From positions 1 through 20,677 of the forward strand of contig NCED01000032.1 of assembly GCA_002280485.1 (NCBI GenBank): a DNA stretch of 20,677 nucleotides. Reading direction: 5' to 3'. The DNA comes from Caulobacterales bacterium 32-69-10 (GTDB lineage Bacteria; Pseudomonadota; Alphaproteobacteria; Caulobacterales; Caulobacteraceae). The translations under genes were made by a program, and so were the position numbers. Positions 1 through 6,309 of this stretch are shown one piece after another (the stretch's first letter is position 1; the number at the start of each line of letters is the position of its first letter). The notes beneath the pieces were generated by a model, which was given only the letters and a program-made list of their open reading frames with translations, was not told where the DNA came from and did not search any database.

Positions 1-52
1 CCTTGTCTCCGAAGCGCTTTGTGACGCCTTGCAGGGCGAGTTTGGGCGTCAT
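1..52 (-). CDS. mlaF: ABC transporter ATP-binding protein, N-terminal fragment (probable MlaF)
   Basis: Only the first 17 codons are in the window; the gene runs off the left edge. They read MTPKLALQGVTKRFGDK, the usual opening strand of an ABC ATPase (LxGVxKxFG) just before the Walker A region. It lies directly downstream of an MlaE-type permease on the same strand, so it is most likely the ATPase partner (MlaF/Ttg2A) of a phospholipid transport system that maintains outer-membrane lipid asymmetry. A possible ribosome site, AGGA, lies at 63-66, ten bases before the ATG and next to the edge of a palindromic repeat. The MlaF identity rests on context, because the catalytic motifs are outside the window. 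Confidence 0.72.
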   Translation of the reverse strand, partial: MTPKLALQGVTKRFGDK

Positions 53-67
53 GGCGCGACGGTCCTG

Positions 68-181
68 CGTCCTTCGAGACGCCGGATTTCATCCGGCTCC
101 TCAGGATGACGAGGGGGGTGGACTGCAATGGCGTTCGTCATGCTGAGGAGCGCGACGAAGTTGCGCGTCTCGAAGCACGCA
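68..181. repeat. Nested palindromic repeat, copy A
   Basis: Two inverted arms (about 68-112 and 136-180) flank a 23-bp spacer. Each arm has the plan CTTCGAGAC, then a small hairpin, then CTCCTCAG(G/C)ATGACG. The inner hairpins are GCCGGAT/ATCCGGC with loop TTC at 81-97, and GCGCGAC/GTTGCGC with loop GAA at 150-166, paired throughout if one G-T wobble is allowed. A second copy with the same plan lies at 14311-14449. This copy sits inside the mlaE-mlaF gap, so it would be transcribed with the operon. It resembles the REP-type elements common in Caulobacter-like genomes; no transposase is associated with it here. Confidence 0.85.
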
Positions 182-203
182 GATGTTTGGCGGCCGTTCT
201 TCA

Positions 204-983
204 TCACGAAAACAGGCTCGTCAGCAGGTAGTCGGCGGCGAAGATCAGGATGGCGGCCGAGACCACCGCGTGGGTGGCGGCGCGGCCCACGCCCCGGGCG
301 CCGCCGGTGGCGTAAAAGCCGTGATAGCAGCCCATCAGGGCCACGATGAAGCCGAACACCGCCGCCTTGATCAGGCCCGAGATCACATCCCAGCTCTCCA
401 GGAAGTCCCAGGTGTTGCGCAGATAGGTCTCGGCGCTGAAGTCGAGGGTGGCCGTGGCCACGATCCATCCCCCCGCTATGCCGATGATGTCGGCGACCAC
501 GGTCAGCAGCGGCAGGGTCACCACCGCGGCCGTCAGCCGCGGCGCGATCAGGTAGCGGTAGGGGTTGGTCGACAGGGTGTGCAGGGCGTCGATCTGCTCG
601 GTGGCGCGCATGGCCCCGATCTCGGCGGCGATGGCGGCCGAGACGCGGCCCGCCAGCATCAGGGCGGCCAGGACCGGCCCGAGCTCGCGGGTGATCCCCA
701 GGGCCACGATCTGCGGCATGATCTGCTCGGCGTTGAAGCGCCCGCCGCCGGTGTAGATGTTCAGCGCCAGGGCCGCGCCGGTGAACACCGCCGTCAGCCC
801 CACCACCGGCAGGGACAGCCAGCCGATGGCGCCCAGCTGGCGCGCGAACTGGCCGAAGAAGAACGGCGGGCTGACCGCCGCGGCGACGCCGCGGCCGGCG
901 AAGAGGGCGACGCGACCGGCGGTGCGCAGCAATCCCAGGGTCGAGCGGCCGACGCCGCGGACGATCCTCAGAGCGAGGTTCAT
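204..983 (-). CDS. mlaE: MlaE-family lipid ABC transporter permease
   Basis: This 259-residue inner-membrane permease has the normal length of the MlaE/Ttg2B family. It has several hydrophobic segments (about 55-75, 100-122, 150-178, 203-225 and 238-256). The family core is visible as RELGPVLAALMLAGRVSAA around residues 99-117, followed by EIGAMRATEQIDAL at 121-134. Near the C-terminus is GARGVGRAATHAVV at 228-241. In the Mla system this subunit forms the membrane channel that works with the MlaF ATPase and the MlaD substrate-binding ring on phospholipids. The ATG at 983 overlaps the alr stop as ATGA, which fixes the start and implies translational coupling. An upstream in-frame extension would lie inside alr and is rejected. 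No MlaD gene is seen in the window. Confidence 0.93.
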   Translation of the reverse strand: MNLALRIVRGVGRSTLGLLRTAGRVALFAGRGVAAAVSPPFFFGQFARQLGAIGWLSLPVVGLTAVFTGAALALNIYTGGGRFNAEQIMPQIVALGITRELGPVLAALMLAGRVSAAIAAEIGAMRATEQIDALHTLSTNPYRYLIAPRLTAAVVTLPLLTVVADIIGIAGGWIVATATLDFSAETYLRNTWDFLESWDVISGLIKAAVFGFIVALMGCYHGFYATGGARGVGRAATHAVVSAAILIFAADYLLTSLFS

Positions 984-2047
984 GCGGCCTCGCCCCGGGT
1001 CTTCGCCTCGCCGACGTAGCGACGGGCGGCGCGCGGGCTGATCCGCACCAGGATCTCGTGCGCCACTGACGAGGCGGCGGCGGCCAGGTGGTCGAGATGG
1101 GCGTTGGGGCCCAGCAGTTCGACCCGGCCGCCGACCTTGGCGGTCGGCGCCTCGCCGACATCGACCACGATCATGTCCATGGTCACGATGAGGAAGGGCA
1201 GGCGCACGCCGTCCAGCCACCCGGCGCCCTTGGCGTGCGCGGCGCGCAGCACGCCGTCGGCGTAGCCCGCGCCGATCACCGCCGCGCGCATCGACCGGTC
1301 GGCGGTGAACATGCCGCCATAGCCGACCGCGTCGCCGGCCTTCAGCTCGCGGATCTGCAGGATCGGGGCGTCGAGATGGGCCACGGGCCGGATGCGCGGA
1401 TCGGGGACTTCCTGCGGCCCGCCGCCGTAGAGGCTGATTCCCGGCCGGACCACGTCAAAGCGGTATTCGGGGCCGAGGAAGATTCCGCCGGAGGCCGCCA
1501 GGCTGGCCTGGGCGCCGGGCAGAAGGGTCCGGGCGGCGCGGAAGCGCCCGAGCTGGGCGGCGTTCCTCAGGTGCCCGGGCTGATCGGCGCGGCTGAGGTG
1601 GCTCATCAGGAAGGCCACGTCGTCCAGGCCGGAGAGGTCCCCGGCGGACAGCCCCAGCCGGTTCATGCCGGTCTCGACGTGAACCGAGACAGGCCCCGGC
1701 TGCACGCTGCGCCAATAGGCGACCTGTTCGGCGCTGCTGAGCACGGGGGTCAGGTTCGCGGCGACGAGGCGCGCGTGGGAGCCCCGCGTCGCGCCGTCCA
1801 GCACCCGGATCGTCGCCGGCCGGTCGCCCAGAGCGGCGCGCAGAGCCTCGCCCTCGGACAGCCGGGCGACGAAGAAGCTGCGCGCGCCCTCCGCCCACAG
1901 CCGCCGGGCCACCGGCTCAGCCCCCAGGCCATAGCCGTCCGCCTTGACCACCGGCGCGACTTCCGCGCCGGCGGCCTCACGGGCGAGAACGTGGAAGTTG
2001 GCCGCGAGCGCATCCAGGTCGATGGTGAGGCGTGTCTCGGCGGTCAT
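980..2047 (-). CDS. alr: Alanine racemase
   Basis: This PLP-dependent racemase (355 residues) interconverts L- and D-alanine for peptidoglycan synthesis in the cytoplasm. The PLP-binding motif VVKADGYGLG places the Schiff-base lysine at K35. The second catalytic base is the tyrosine in AVGYGGMFTA, Y243. The phosphate-binding RPGISLYGG is at 201-209, and the C-terminal TMDMIVVDVG belongs to the beta domain. Length is typical of the family. The gene follows dnaB on the same strand across a 187-bp gap that is mostly a palindromic repeat, and its stop overlaps the mlaE start. The pairing with an Mla-type transporter groups two envelope functions in one transcript. Confidence 0.96.
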   Translation of the reverse strand: MTAETRLTIDLDALAANFHVLAREAAGAEVAPVVKADGYGLGAEPVARRLWAEGARSFFVARLSEGEALRAALGDRPATIRVLDGATRGSHARLVAANLTPVLSSAEQVAYWRSVQPGPVSVHVETGMNRLGLSAGDLSGLDDVAFLMSHLSRADQPGHLRNAAQLGRFRAARTLLPGAQASLAASGGIFLGPEYRFDVVRPGISLYGGGPQEVPDPRIRPVAHLDAPILQIRELKAGDAVGYGGMFTADRSMRAAVIGAGYADGVLRAAHAKGAGWLDGVRLPFLIVTMDMIVVDVGEAPTAKVGGRVELLGPNAHLDHLAAAASSVAHEILVRISPRAARRYVGEAKTRGEAA

Positions 2048-2078
2048 GGGGGTGGAATAGCGGAGACCTCCCCGCCTT

Positions 2079-2232
2079 CAAAGCTCCTCCCCTGCGCTCT
2101 TTGGCGCGGGGGAGGGGGACCACCGAAGGTGGTGGAGGGGGCGTCTGGGTACGACGCTGGCCAAGTCGCGCGCCCTGCAGCCCCCATCCCCGGCCTTTGG
2201 CCGGTACTTCCCCCAGAGGGGGAAGAGCTTTG
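2079..2232. repeat. MITE-like palindromic element D, 154 bp
   Basis: The ends are inverted copies of each other with 13 of 14 bases matching: CAAAGCTCCTCCCC at 2079-2092 against the complement of 2219-2232. Inside are further hairpins, including CTCCCC-T-GCGC pairing with GCGC-G-GGGGAG, ACCACC-GAAG-GTGGT, GGCC-TTT-GGCC and CTTCCCCC-AGA-GGGGGAAG. The element ends three bases before the dnaB stop codon and fills almost the whole dnaB-alr gap. It has no coding capacity. The content is like the C-rich/G-rich intergenic repeats common in Caulobacterales genomes. Confidence 0.8.
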
Positions 2233-2234
2233 GG

Positions 2235-3719
2235 TCAGCGTGGCTCGTAGCGGCCTTCGCGGGCGAGGTTGCCGAACTTGGTTCGGTCCTCGTCGAAGGA
2301 CAGGCGCACCGTGCCGATGGGGCCGTGGCGCTGCTTGCCGATGATGACCTCGGCCAGGCCGTGGACCCGGTCCATCTCCTCCTGCCAGGTCATGTGCTCG
2401 GGGGTGCCCTCGCGGGGCTCGGAGCGTCCGAGGTAATAGCTTTCCCGGAACACGAACATCACGGCGTCGGCGTCCTGCTCGATCGAGCCCGATTCGCGCA
2501 GGTCGGACAGCTGGGGCCGCTTGTCCTCGCGGTTCTCGACGTTACGCGACAGCTGCGACAGGGCGATGATCGGCACCGACAGCTCCTTGGCCAGGGCCTT
2601 GAGGCCCTGGGTGATCATCGAGACCTCCTGGACCCGGTTGTCGCCCTTGGAGCCGTCGGTGGTGACCAGCTGCAGATAGTCGACCACGATCAGGTCGAGG
2701 CCCGAGGTGCGTTTCAGCCGCCGGGCGCGGGCGGTCAGCTTGGCGATGGACAGGCCGCCGGTGGCGTCGATGAACAGCGGGCTTTCCTGGATCTCCAGGG
2801 CGGCGTCGCGCACGCGCCCGAACTCCGCGGCGTCGATCTCGCCCTTGCGCAGCCGGTCCGAGGCCACGCCCGAGACCTCGGCCAGGAGACGCATCGACAG
2901 CTGCTCGGCGCTCATTTCGAGGCTGAAGAAGGCGACGACCCCGCCGTTGACGGTCTTCTTGGTCCCGTCGGCCTGCGGCTCCCAGGCGTAGGACCGGGCG
3001 ACGTGGAAGGCGATGTTGGTGGCCAGGGCCGTCTTGCCCATCGACGGGCGCCCGGCGAGGATCAGCAGGTCGGAGGGGTGCAGGCCGCCCAACCTCTGGT
3101 CGAGGTCGATCAGGCCGGTGGACACCCCGGCCAGGCCCCCGTCGCGGGAGAAGGCCTCGGCCGCCATCTCCACCGCGCCATGCAGGGCGTCGGCGAAGGT
3201 GACGAAGCCGGTGGAGGTGCCGCCCGTCTCGGCCAGGGAATAGAGCTGCTGTTCGGCGCTCTCGATCTGGTCGCGGGCCTCGGTCTCAGGGTCGCCCGCG
3301 GCGCCGGCGGAGATCTCGCCGCCGATGCGGATCAGCTCGCGCCGCACCGCCAGGTCGTAGATCACCCGGGCGTAGTCCGGGGCGTTGGCGGCCGGGGGCG
3401 CCCGGTCGACCAGATCGGCCAGGTAGCGCAGCCCGCCCAGTTCCTCGAACGCCGGGTCGCGCCGGAATCGTTCCATCAGAACAATGGGTTCGGCCAGCTG
3501 GCCCTTCTTGATGTGCTCCTCCATCGCCGCGAACAGGCGCTGGTGGAACGGCTCGTAGAAGTGACGCGCCTGCAGCTTGTCGCTCAGCCGCTCATAGGCG
3601 GCGTTGTCATAGAGCACGGCCCCGAGCAGGGCCTGCTCGGCTTCGATGTTGCACGGCACATGGGCGAGGATGGGACCCGCGGAAGCGGCGGGGTCGAATT
3701 GGAAAGCGGGCGACGACAT
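2235..3719 (-). CDS. dnaB: Replicative DNA helicase DnaB
   Basis: This 494-residue helicase unwinds DNA at the replication fork as a hexamer. The N-terminal domain opens with NIEAEQALLGAVL at 24-36. The RecA-like C-terminal domain has Walker A GRPSMGKT at 223-230, FFSLEMS at 264-270, Walker B LIVVDYLQL at 343-351, SQLSR at 388-392 and DLRESGSIEQDAD at 406-418. Inserts at about 243-260 and 431-453 make it longer than the E. coli protein. No intein is present. An in-frame TAA lies six bases before the ATG, so this is the earliest possible start, yet no Shine-Dalgarno sequence is visible. A CtrA-like site lies at 3722-3737. Upstream is the terminator of the ribosomal operon, so dnaB should have its own promoter. 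Confidence 0.97.
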   Translation of the reverse strand: MSSPAFQFDPAASAGPILAHVPCNIEAEQALLGAVLYDNAAYERLSDKLQARHFYEPFHQRLFAAMEEHIKKGQLAEPIVLMERFRRDPAFEELGGLRYLADLVDRAPPAANAPDYARVIYDLAVRRELIRIGGEISAGAAGDPETEARDQIESAEQQLYSLAETGGTSTGFVTFADALHGAVEMAAEAFSRDGGLAGVSTGLIDLDQRLGGLHPSDLLILAGRPSMGKTALATNIAFHVARSYAWEPQADGTKKTVNGGVVAFFSLEMSAEQLSMRLLAEVSGVASDRLRKGEIDAAEFGRVRDAALEIQESPLFIDATGGLSIAKLTARARRLKRTSGLDLIVVDYLQLVTTDGSKGDNRVQEVSMITQGLKALAKELSVPIIALSQLSRNVENREDKRPQLSDLRESGSIEQDADAVMFVFRESYYLGRSEPREGTPEHMTWQEEMDRVHGLAEVIIGKQRHGPIGTVRLSFDEDRTKFGNLAREGRYEPR

Positions 3720-3721
3720 GA

Positions 3722-3737
3722 GTTAATCAATAGCTAA
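3722..3737 (-). promoter_or_regulatory. CtrA-like binding site upstream of dnaB
   Basis: Read on the minus strand this is TTAG-N7-TTAAC, seven of eight bases of the CtrA consensus TTAA-N7-TTAA. It ends three bases before the dnaB ATG. CtrA is the cell-cycle regulator of Caulobacterales and represses or activates from such sites. The short motif and the position at the start codon make this tentative. The rest of the 3720-3890 gap holds a weak -10-like CATAAT (complement of 3803-3808) and a DnaA-box-like 3791-3799, with no convincing -35. Confidence 0.35.
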
Positions 3738-3890
3738 GTGGAGGGTTCAAAACAGCCGTCCAGAGAGGTGTGTCCACCGCCCGCCGCCGACCATCCACAG
3801 CGATTATGCCCCATGTGGCTAATGCGCCGAACCGGGAAGATATCGCGATGAACGCAACCTGAACGGGAGCGGCGAGAGGCGCTGCGGACA

Positions 3891-3925
3891 AAGAAAAAAG
3901 GCGGCCCCGGTTTCCCGGAGCCGCC
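3891..3925 (-). terminator. Intrinsic terminator of the rpsF-rpsR-rplI operon
   Basis: On the minus strand GGCGGC pairs with GCCGCC and an inner CCGG pairs with CCGG around a GAAA-type loop (hairpin 3900-3925). The stem is followed by six T residues (3894-3899 as A on the plus strand). It lies 26 bases past the rplI stop. This is a textbook rho-independent terminator and separates the ribosomal operon from dnaB. Confidence 0.92.
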
Positions 3926-3951
3926 CTGATCTTGCGTCGAAAGGAGGACCT

Positions 3952-4542
3952 TTAGCGGTCCATCCCGCCGGCGGCTTCGACGGCGGCGCCGGCGCCGCCG
4001 TCGAGCATGTCCTGAGCCTGTTCGGCAGCCGCCGCCCGGTCTTCATCGAACGCCGAGGCGATGACGTTTTCGCCGCGCGCCTGGCGCTCGGCTTCGTCCT
4101 GGCTGCGGGCGATGTTGATCTTGACGTTGATGGTGACCTCGGCGTGAAGGCGGACCTTCACCTCGTGGACGCCCAGCGTCTTGATCGGCCGGTCGAGGAT
4201 GACCTGGCTGCGGTCGACCTTGCCGCCGTCCGCCTGGATGGCGTCGGAGACGTCGCGGCCGGAGACCGAGCCGTAGAGCTGGCCGGAATCGCCCGCCTGA
4301 CGGATCAGGATGTAGGACGTGCCGTCCAGGCCTTCGCCGGCCTTTTCGGCTTGGGCGCGGGCTTCGGCGTTGCGGGCTTCGATGTGGACGCGCTGCCCTT
4401 CGAAGACCTTGAGATTGGCGGCGGTGGCCCGCAGCGCCTTGGAACGGGGCAGCAGGAAGTTACGGGCGAACCCGTCCTTCACCGAAACCACGTCGCCGAT
4501 GGTGCCGAGCTTTTCGACGCGTTCGAGCAGAACAACTTTCAT
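3952..4542 (-). CDS. rplI: 50S ribosomal protein L9
   Basis: bL9 (196 residues) binds 23S rRNA at the base of the L1 stalk. The N-terminal RNA-binding domain shows the family signature starting [20 protein letters not shown] at 13-32, then SKALRAT. A helical linker and C-terminal domain follow to about residue 150. The last 45 or so residues form an acidic, Ala/Gly-rich extension absent from the roughly 149-residue E. coli protein but usual in alphaproteobacterial L9. AGGAGG at 4550-4555 overlaps the rpsR stop and lies seven bases before the ATG, so translation is probably coupled to rpsR. It is the last gene before the terminator at 3891-3925. Confidence 0.97.
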   Translation of the reverse strand: MKVVLLERVEKLGTIGDVVSVKDGFARNFLLPRSKALRATAANLKVFEGQRVHIEARNAEARAQAEKAGEGLDGTSYILIRQAGDSGQLYGSVSGRDVSDAIQADGGKVDRSQVILDRPIKTLGVHEVKVRLHAEVTINVKINIARSQDEAERQARGENVIASAFDEDRAAAAEQAQDMLDGGAGAAVEAAGGMDR

Positions 4543-4553
4543 GGGTTCGCCTC

Positions 4554-4838
4554 CTACTTCACGACGTAGGGGAGGAGCGCGAGGAAGCGGGCGCGCTTGA
4601 TGGCGCGGGCCAGCTCACGCTGCTTCTTGGCGGACACGGCGGTGATGCGCGAAGGCACGATCTTGCCGCGTTCGGAGACGTAACGCTGCAGCAGCTTCAC
4701 GTCCTTGTAGTCGATCTTCGGTGCGCCGGCGCCCGAGAAGGGGCAAACCTTGCGGCGACGGAAGAAGGGGCGGCGTCCGCCGCCGCCGGTGGCGGTGCCC
4801 GGAACGGTCGGGGCCGCCGCAGTGGTCGTATCGGTCAT
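4554..4838 (-). CDS. rpsR: 30S ribosomal protein S18
   Basis: bS18 (94 residues) sits on the 30S platform and binds as a heterodimer with S6. After a Thr/Ala/Gly-rich N-terminal tail of about 20 residues comes the conserved core: [14 protein letters not shown], then [19 protein letters not shown], then [19 protein letters not shown]. It ends in ALLPYVVK. The N-terminal tail is longer than in E. coli S18. GGGAG upstream of the ATG serves as ribosome site. The gene lies 12 bases after rpsF and 11 bases before rplI in the classical S6-S18-L9 operon. Confidence 0.97.
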   Translation of the reverse strand: MTDTTTAAAPTVPGTATGGGGRRPFFRRRKVCPFSGAGAPKIDYKDVKLLQRYVSERGKIVPSRITAVSAKKQRELARAIKRARFLALLPYVVK

Positions 4839-4850
4839 GTGCGTGCTCCC

Positions 4851-5255
4851 TTATGCCGGCATGTCGTCGTAGCTGCGACGCGGGGGACCGTCACGGTCGC
4901 CGCGGTCGCCGCGATCCCGCTCACGGTCGCGGTCACGCCGCGCCAGGACCGGGGACAGCTCGAGGTCGAGCTCTTCGACGCGGACCGTCAGGTAGCGCAG
5001 CACGTCCTCGTTGATGGACAGCTGGCGTTCCATTTCCTTGACGGCCTCGGAGGGCGCGTCGAGGGCGAGGAGCGAATAGTGCCCCTTGCGGTTCTTCTTG
5101 ATCCGGTAGGTCAGGTTGCGAAGGCCCCAGTACTCGATCTTGGCCACGTGGCCGCCCTGGTCCTCGATGAGGTGCTTCAGGGTGTCGTTGAGGGCTTCGG
5201 CTTGTTGCGGCGAGATATCCTGCCGCGCGATGATGATGTGTTCGTATAGCGCCAT
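4851..5255 (-). CDS. rpsF: 30S ribosomal protein S6
   Basis: bS6 (134 residues) pairs with S18 on the 30S platform. The ferredoxin-like fold is evident: [18 protein letters not shown] at the start, [22 protein letters not shown] at 39-60 (conserved WGLRxLxYxIxKxxxGHY) and the last strand at about 88-94. The final 30 residues are an Arg/Asp repeat tail ([17 protein letters not shown] at 107-123), highly charged and probably disordered. The ATG at 5255 is preceded by AAGGA at six bases' spacing. A longer frame reading into the leader has no ribosome site and an unrelated sequence, so it is rejected. First gene of the operon; leader and promoter candidates are listed separately. Confidence 0.97.
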   Translation of the reverse strand: MALYEHIIIARQDISPQQAEALNDTLKHLIEDQGGHVAKIEYWGLRNLTYRIKKNRKGHYSLLALDAPSEAVKEMERQLSINEDVLRYLTVRVEELDLELSPVLARRDRDRERDRGDRGDRDGPPRRSYDDMPA

Positions 5256-5310
5256 GGCGTCCTTCTTCCGGTCGGAGGGCGGCGCGGGCGTCGGCGGAAG
5301 CTCCGACGGC
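5256..5310 (-). promoter_or_regulatory. Candidate rpsF leader with alternative hairpins
   Basis: In the RNA, GTCGGAG (complement of 5301-5307) can pair with nearby CCGAC (5290-5294) or with the more distant CTCCGAC (5271-5277), but not with both. The second choice ends close to the AAGGA ribosome site of rpsF. In other bacteria the S6-S18 complex binds and represses an rpsF leader RNA. This leader could serve the same function, but I did not recognise the published motif with certainty. Confidence 0.35.
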
Positions 5311-5392
5311 CACGATGGATCTCGGCGCGGCGGGCGGGAAGGTCCCACCCCTTTTGCGCTCCACGTCGAGACCGCCTTCCAGGAAGCGCGGG

Positions 5393-5420
5393 AAAATACT
5401 CGGGATCGCCCGGAAAGCAA
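5393..5420 (-). promoter_or_regulatory. Candidate rpsF operon promoter
   Basis: On the minus strand TTGCTT (complement of 5415-5420) is separated by 16 bases from TATTTT (complement of 5393-5398). It would give a leader of about 130 bases before rpsF. It sits between two 9-bp inverted copies, GAGACCGCC at 5368-5376 and GGCGGTCTC at 5422-5430. The match is moderate and there is no experimental support. Confidence 0.4.
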
Positions 5421-5432
5421 GGGCGGTCTCTT

Positions 5433-5569
5433 ATCCCTCCCATTCATGGGGAGGGCGACTCGCGGGCGTCAGGCCCGCGAGCGGGGTGGGGCGGAGCCGC
5501 GGCGCTCGCCGATAACTTCCCCCCACCCGACGCCCTGCGGGCGCCACCCTCCCCACAAGGGGGAGGGAT
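5433..5569. repeat. Palindromic intergenic element E, 137 bp
   Basis: Terminal inverted arms at 5433-5455 and 5547-5569 match at 19 of 23 positions (ATCCCTCCC...GGGGAGGG). Each arm can also fold on itself. Inside is a perfect 9-bp hairpin, CTCGCGGGC (5459-5467) with GCCCGCGAG (5473-5481). It starts five bases after the stop of the TPR gene and lies upstream of the rpsF promoter candidate. Its content resembles element D, but the ends differ. With the leader and promoter it accounts for the 319-bp gap between rpsF and the TPR gene. Confidence 0.78.
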
Positions 5570-5574
5570 GAAGA

Positions 5575-6156
5575 CTACCGCCCCGCCCGCCGCTCCACCC
5601 GGAAGTTGGCGAGTTGCTCGGTGGGCCAGGCCCACTCGGGCTTGAGTTCGTGGGCCCGCATGAAGTCGTCGTAGGCGCCGCGCAGGTCGTCGAGGTTCCA
5701 CTTGGCCAGGGCGCGGTTGCCGTAGGCCTTCTCCGGCTCTTCCGGATTCAGGGCCAGGCCGCGGTTGATCTCGTCCAGGGCCTCCTGGTTGCGCTTCAGG
5801 CCGATCAGGGCGGCGCCGCGGTTGACGAAGGCCTCGCCCATGTCGGGCTGGATCGCCAGGGCCTCGTCGAAGTCTCGCATGGCCGAGCCGTAGTCGCCCC
5901 TGTCCAGGAACATGACGCCCCGGTTGAGGTAGGTCGCCGCCAGGCTGCGGCCCGACAGCATCTCGGCCAGGATGGCCATGGTGCAGTTTTCGAGGGACAG
6001 GGGGCTGGCGACCCCCGCCTTGGCCTGTTCGGAACAGATCTGGGCCCGGCCCCCGATCAGCACCTCGATGGCGTGGGCGGGCCGCGGGGCGGCGGCGAAA
6101 ACGGCGACGGCGACCGCCCCGACCAGGACGCTGGCTTTGAGACCGTGGCTCACCAT
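5575..6156 (-). CDS. Secreted tetratricopeptide-repeat protein
   Basis: This 193-residue protein has a clear Sec signal peptide: a basic start, a hydrophobic stretch at 8-22 and a likely cleavage after AHA at 27-29, so it should be periplasmic. Three TPR units follow at about 72-105, 106-139 and 141-174, with the usual pattern (AYLNRGVMFLDRGDYGSAMRDFDEAL-like). Two cysteines, C41 and C58, lie before the repeats and could form a disulfide. The specific function is unknown; TPRs mediate protein-protein contacts. The ATG at 6156 is chosen because GGAGGG lies just upstream; an ATG at 6168 is the alternative. It is divergent from fabD and may read into the ribosomal operon. Confidence 0.88.
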   Translation of the reverse strand: MVSHGLKASVLVGAVAVAVFAAAPRPAHAIEVLIGGRAQICSEQAKAGVASPLSLENCTMAILAEMLSGRSLAATYLNRGVMFLDRGDYGSAMRDFDEALAIQPDMGEAFVNRGAALIGLKRNQEALDEINRGLALNPEEPEKAYGNRALAKWNLDDLRGAYDDFMRAHELKPEWAWPTEQLANFRVERRAGR

Positions 6157-6251
6157 GTCGCCCTCCATCGCAGGCGGGGAGGACCATAGCATGGAAAGTC
6201 CCGCCCTGTGCGAAACTGACGCCGGCGTCAGAGCCGCGGCGGCGCCCCGGG

Positions 6252-6279
6252 TTGAAGGCGGGCGCGTTTCGCCATAACC
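6252..6279 (+). promoter_or_regulatory. Candidate fabD promoter
   Basis: TTGAAG at 6252-6257 is followed after 16 bases by ATAACC at 6274-6279, within the 153-bp gap between the divergent TPR gene and fabD. The spacing is reasonable and the hexamers match only partly. A GGAGA ribosome site follows just before the fabD ATG. No clear promoter was seen for the TPR gene on the other strand. Confidence 0.38.
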
Positions 6280-6309
6280 AAGCCGCCCGCCGAGTACGGA
6301 GAGATTTCC

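Noticed and set aside
1088..2344. A plus-strand frame of 418 codons across alr and repeat D
   Set aside because: Antisense to alr and running through a palindromic repeat; the product is low-complexity.
2235..3719. Possible intein in dnaB
   Set aside because: The P-loop and downstream motifs are continuous and the protein length is normal.
2325..3737. A 470-codon plus-strand open frame opposite dnaB
   Set aside because: Shadow of dnaB with no recognisable domain; dnaB motifs are complete on the other strand.
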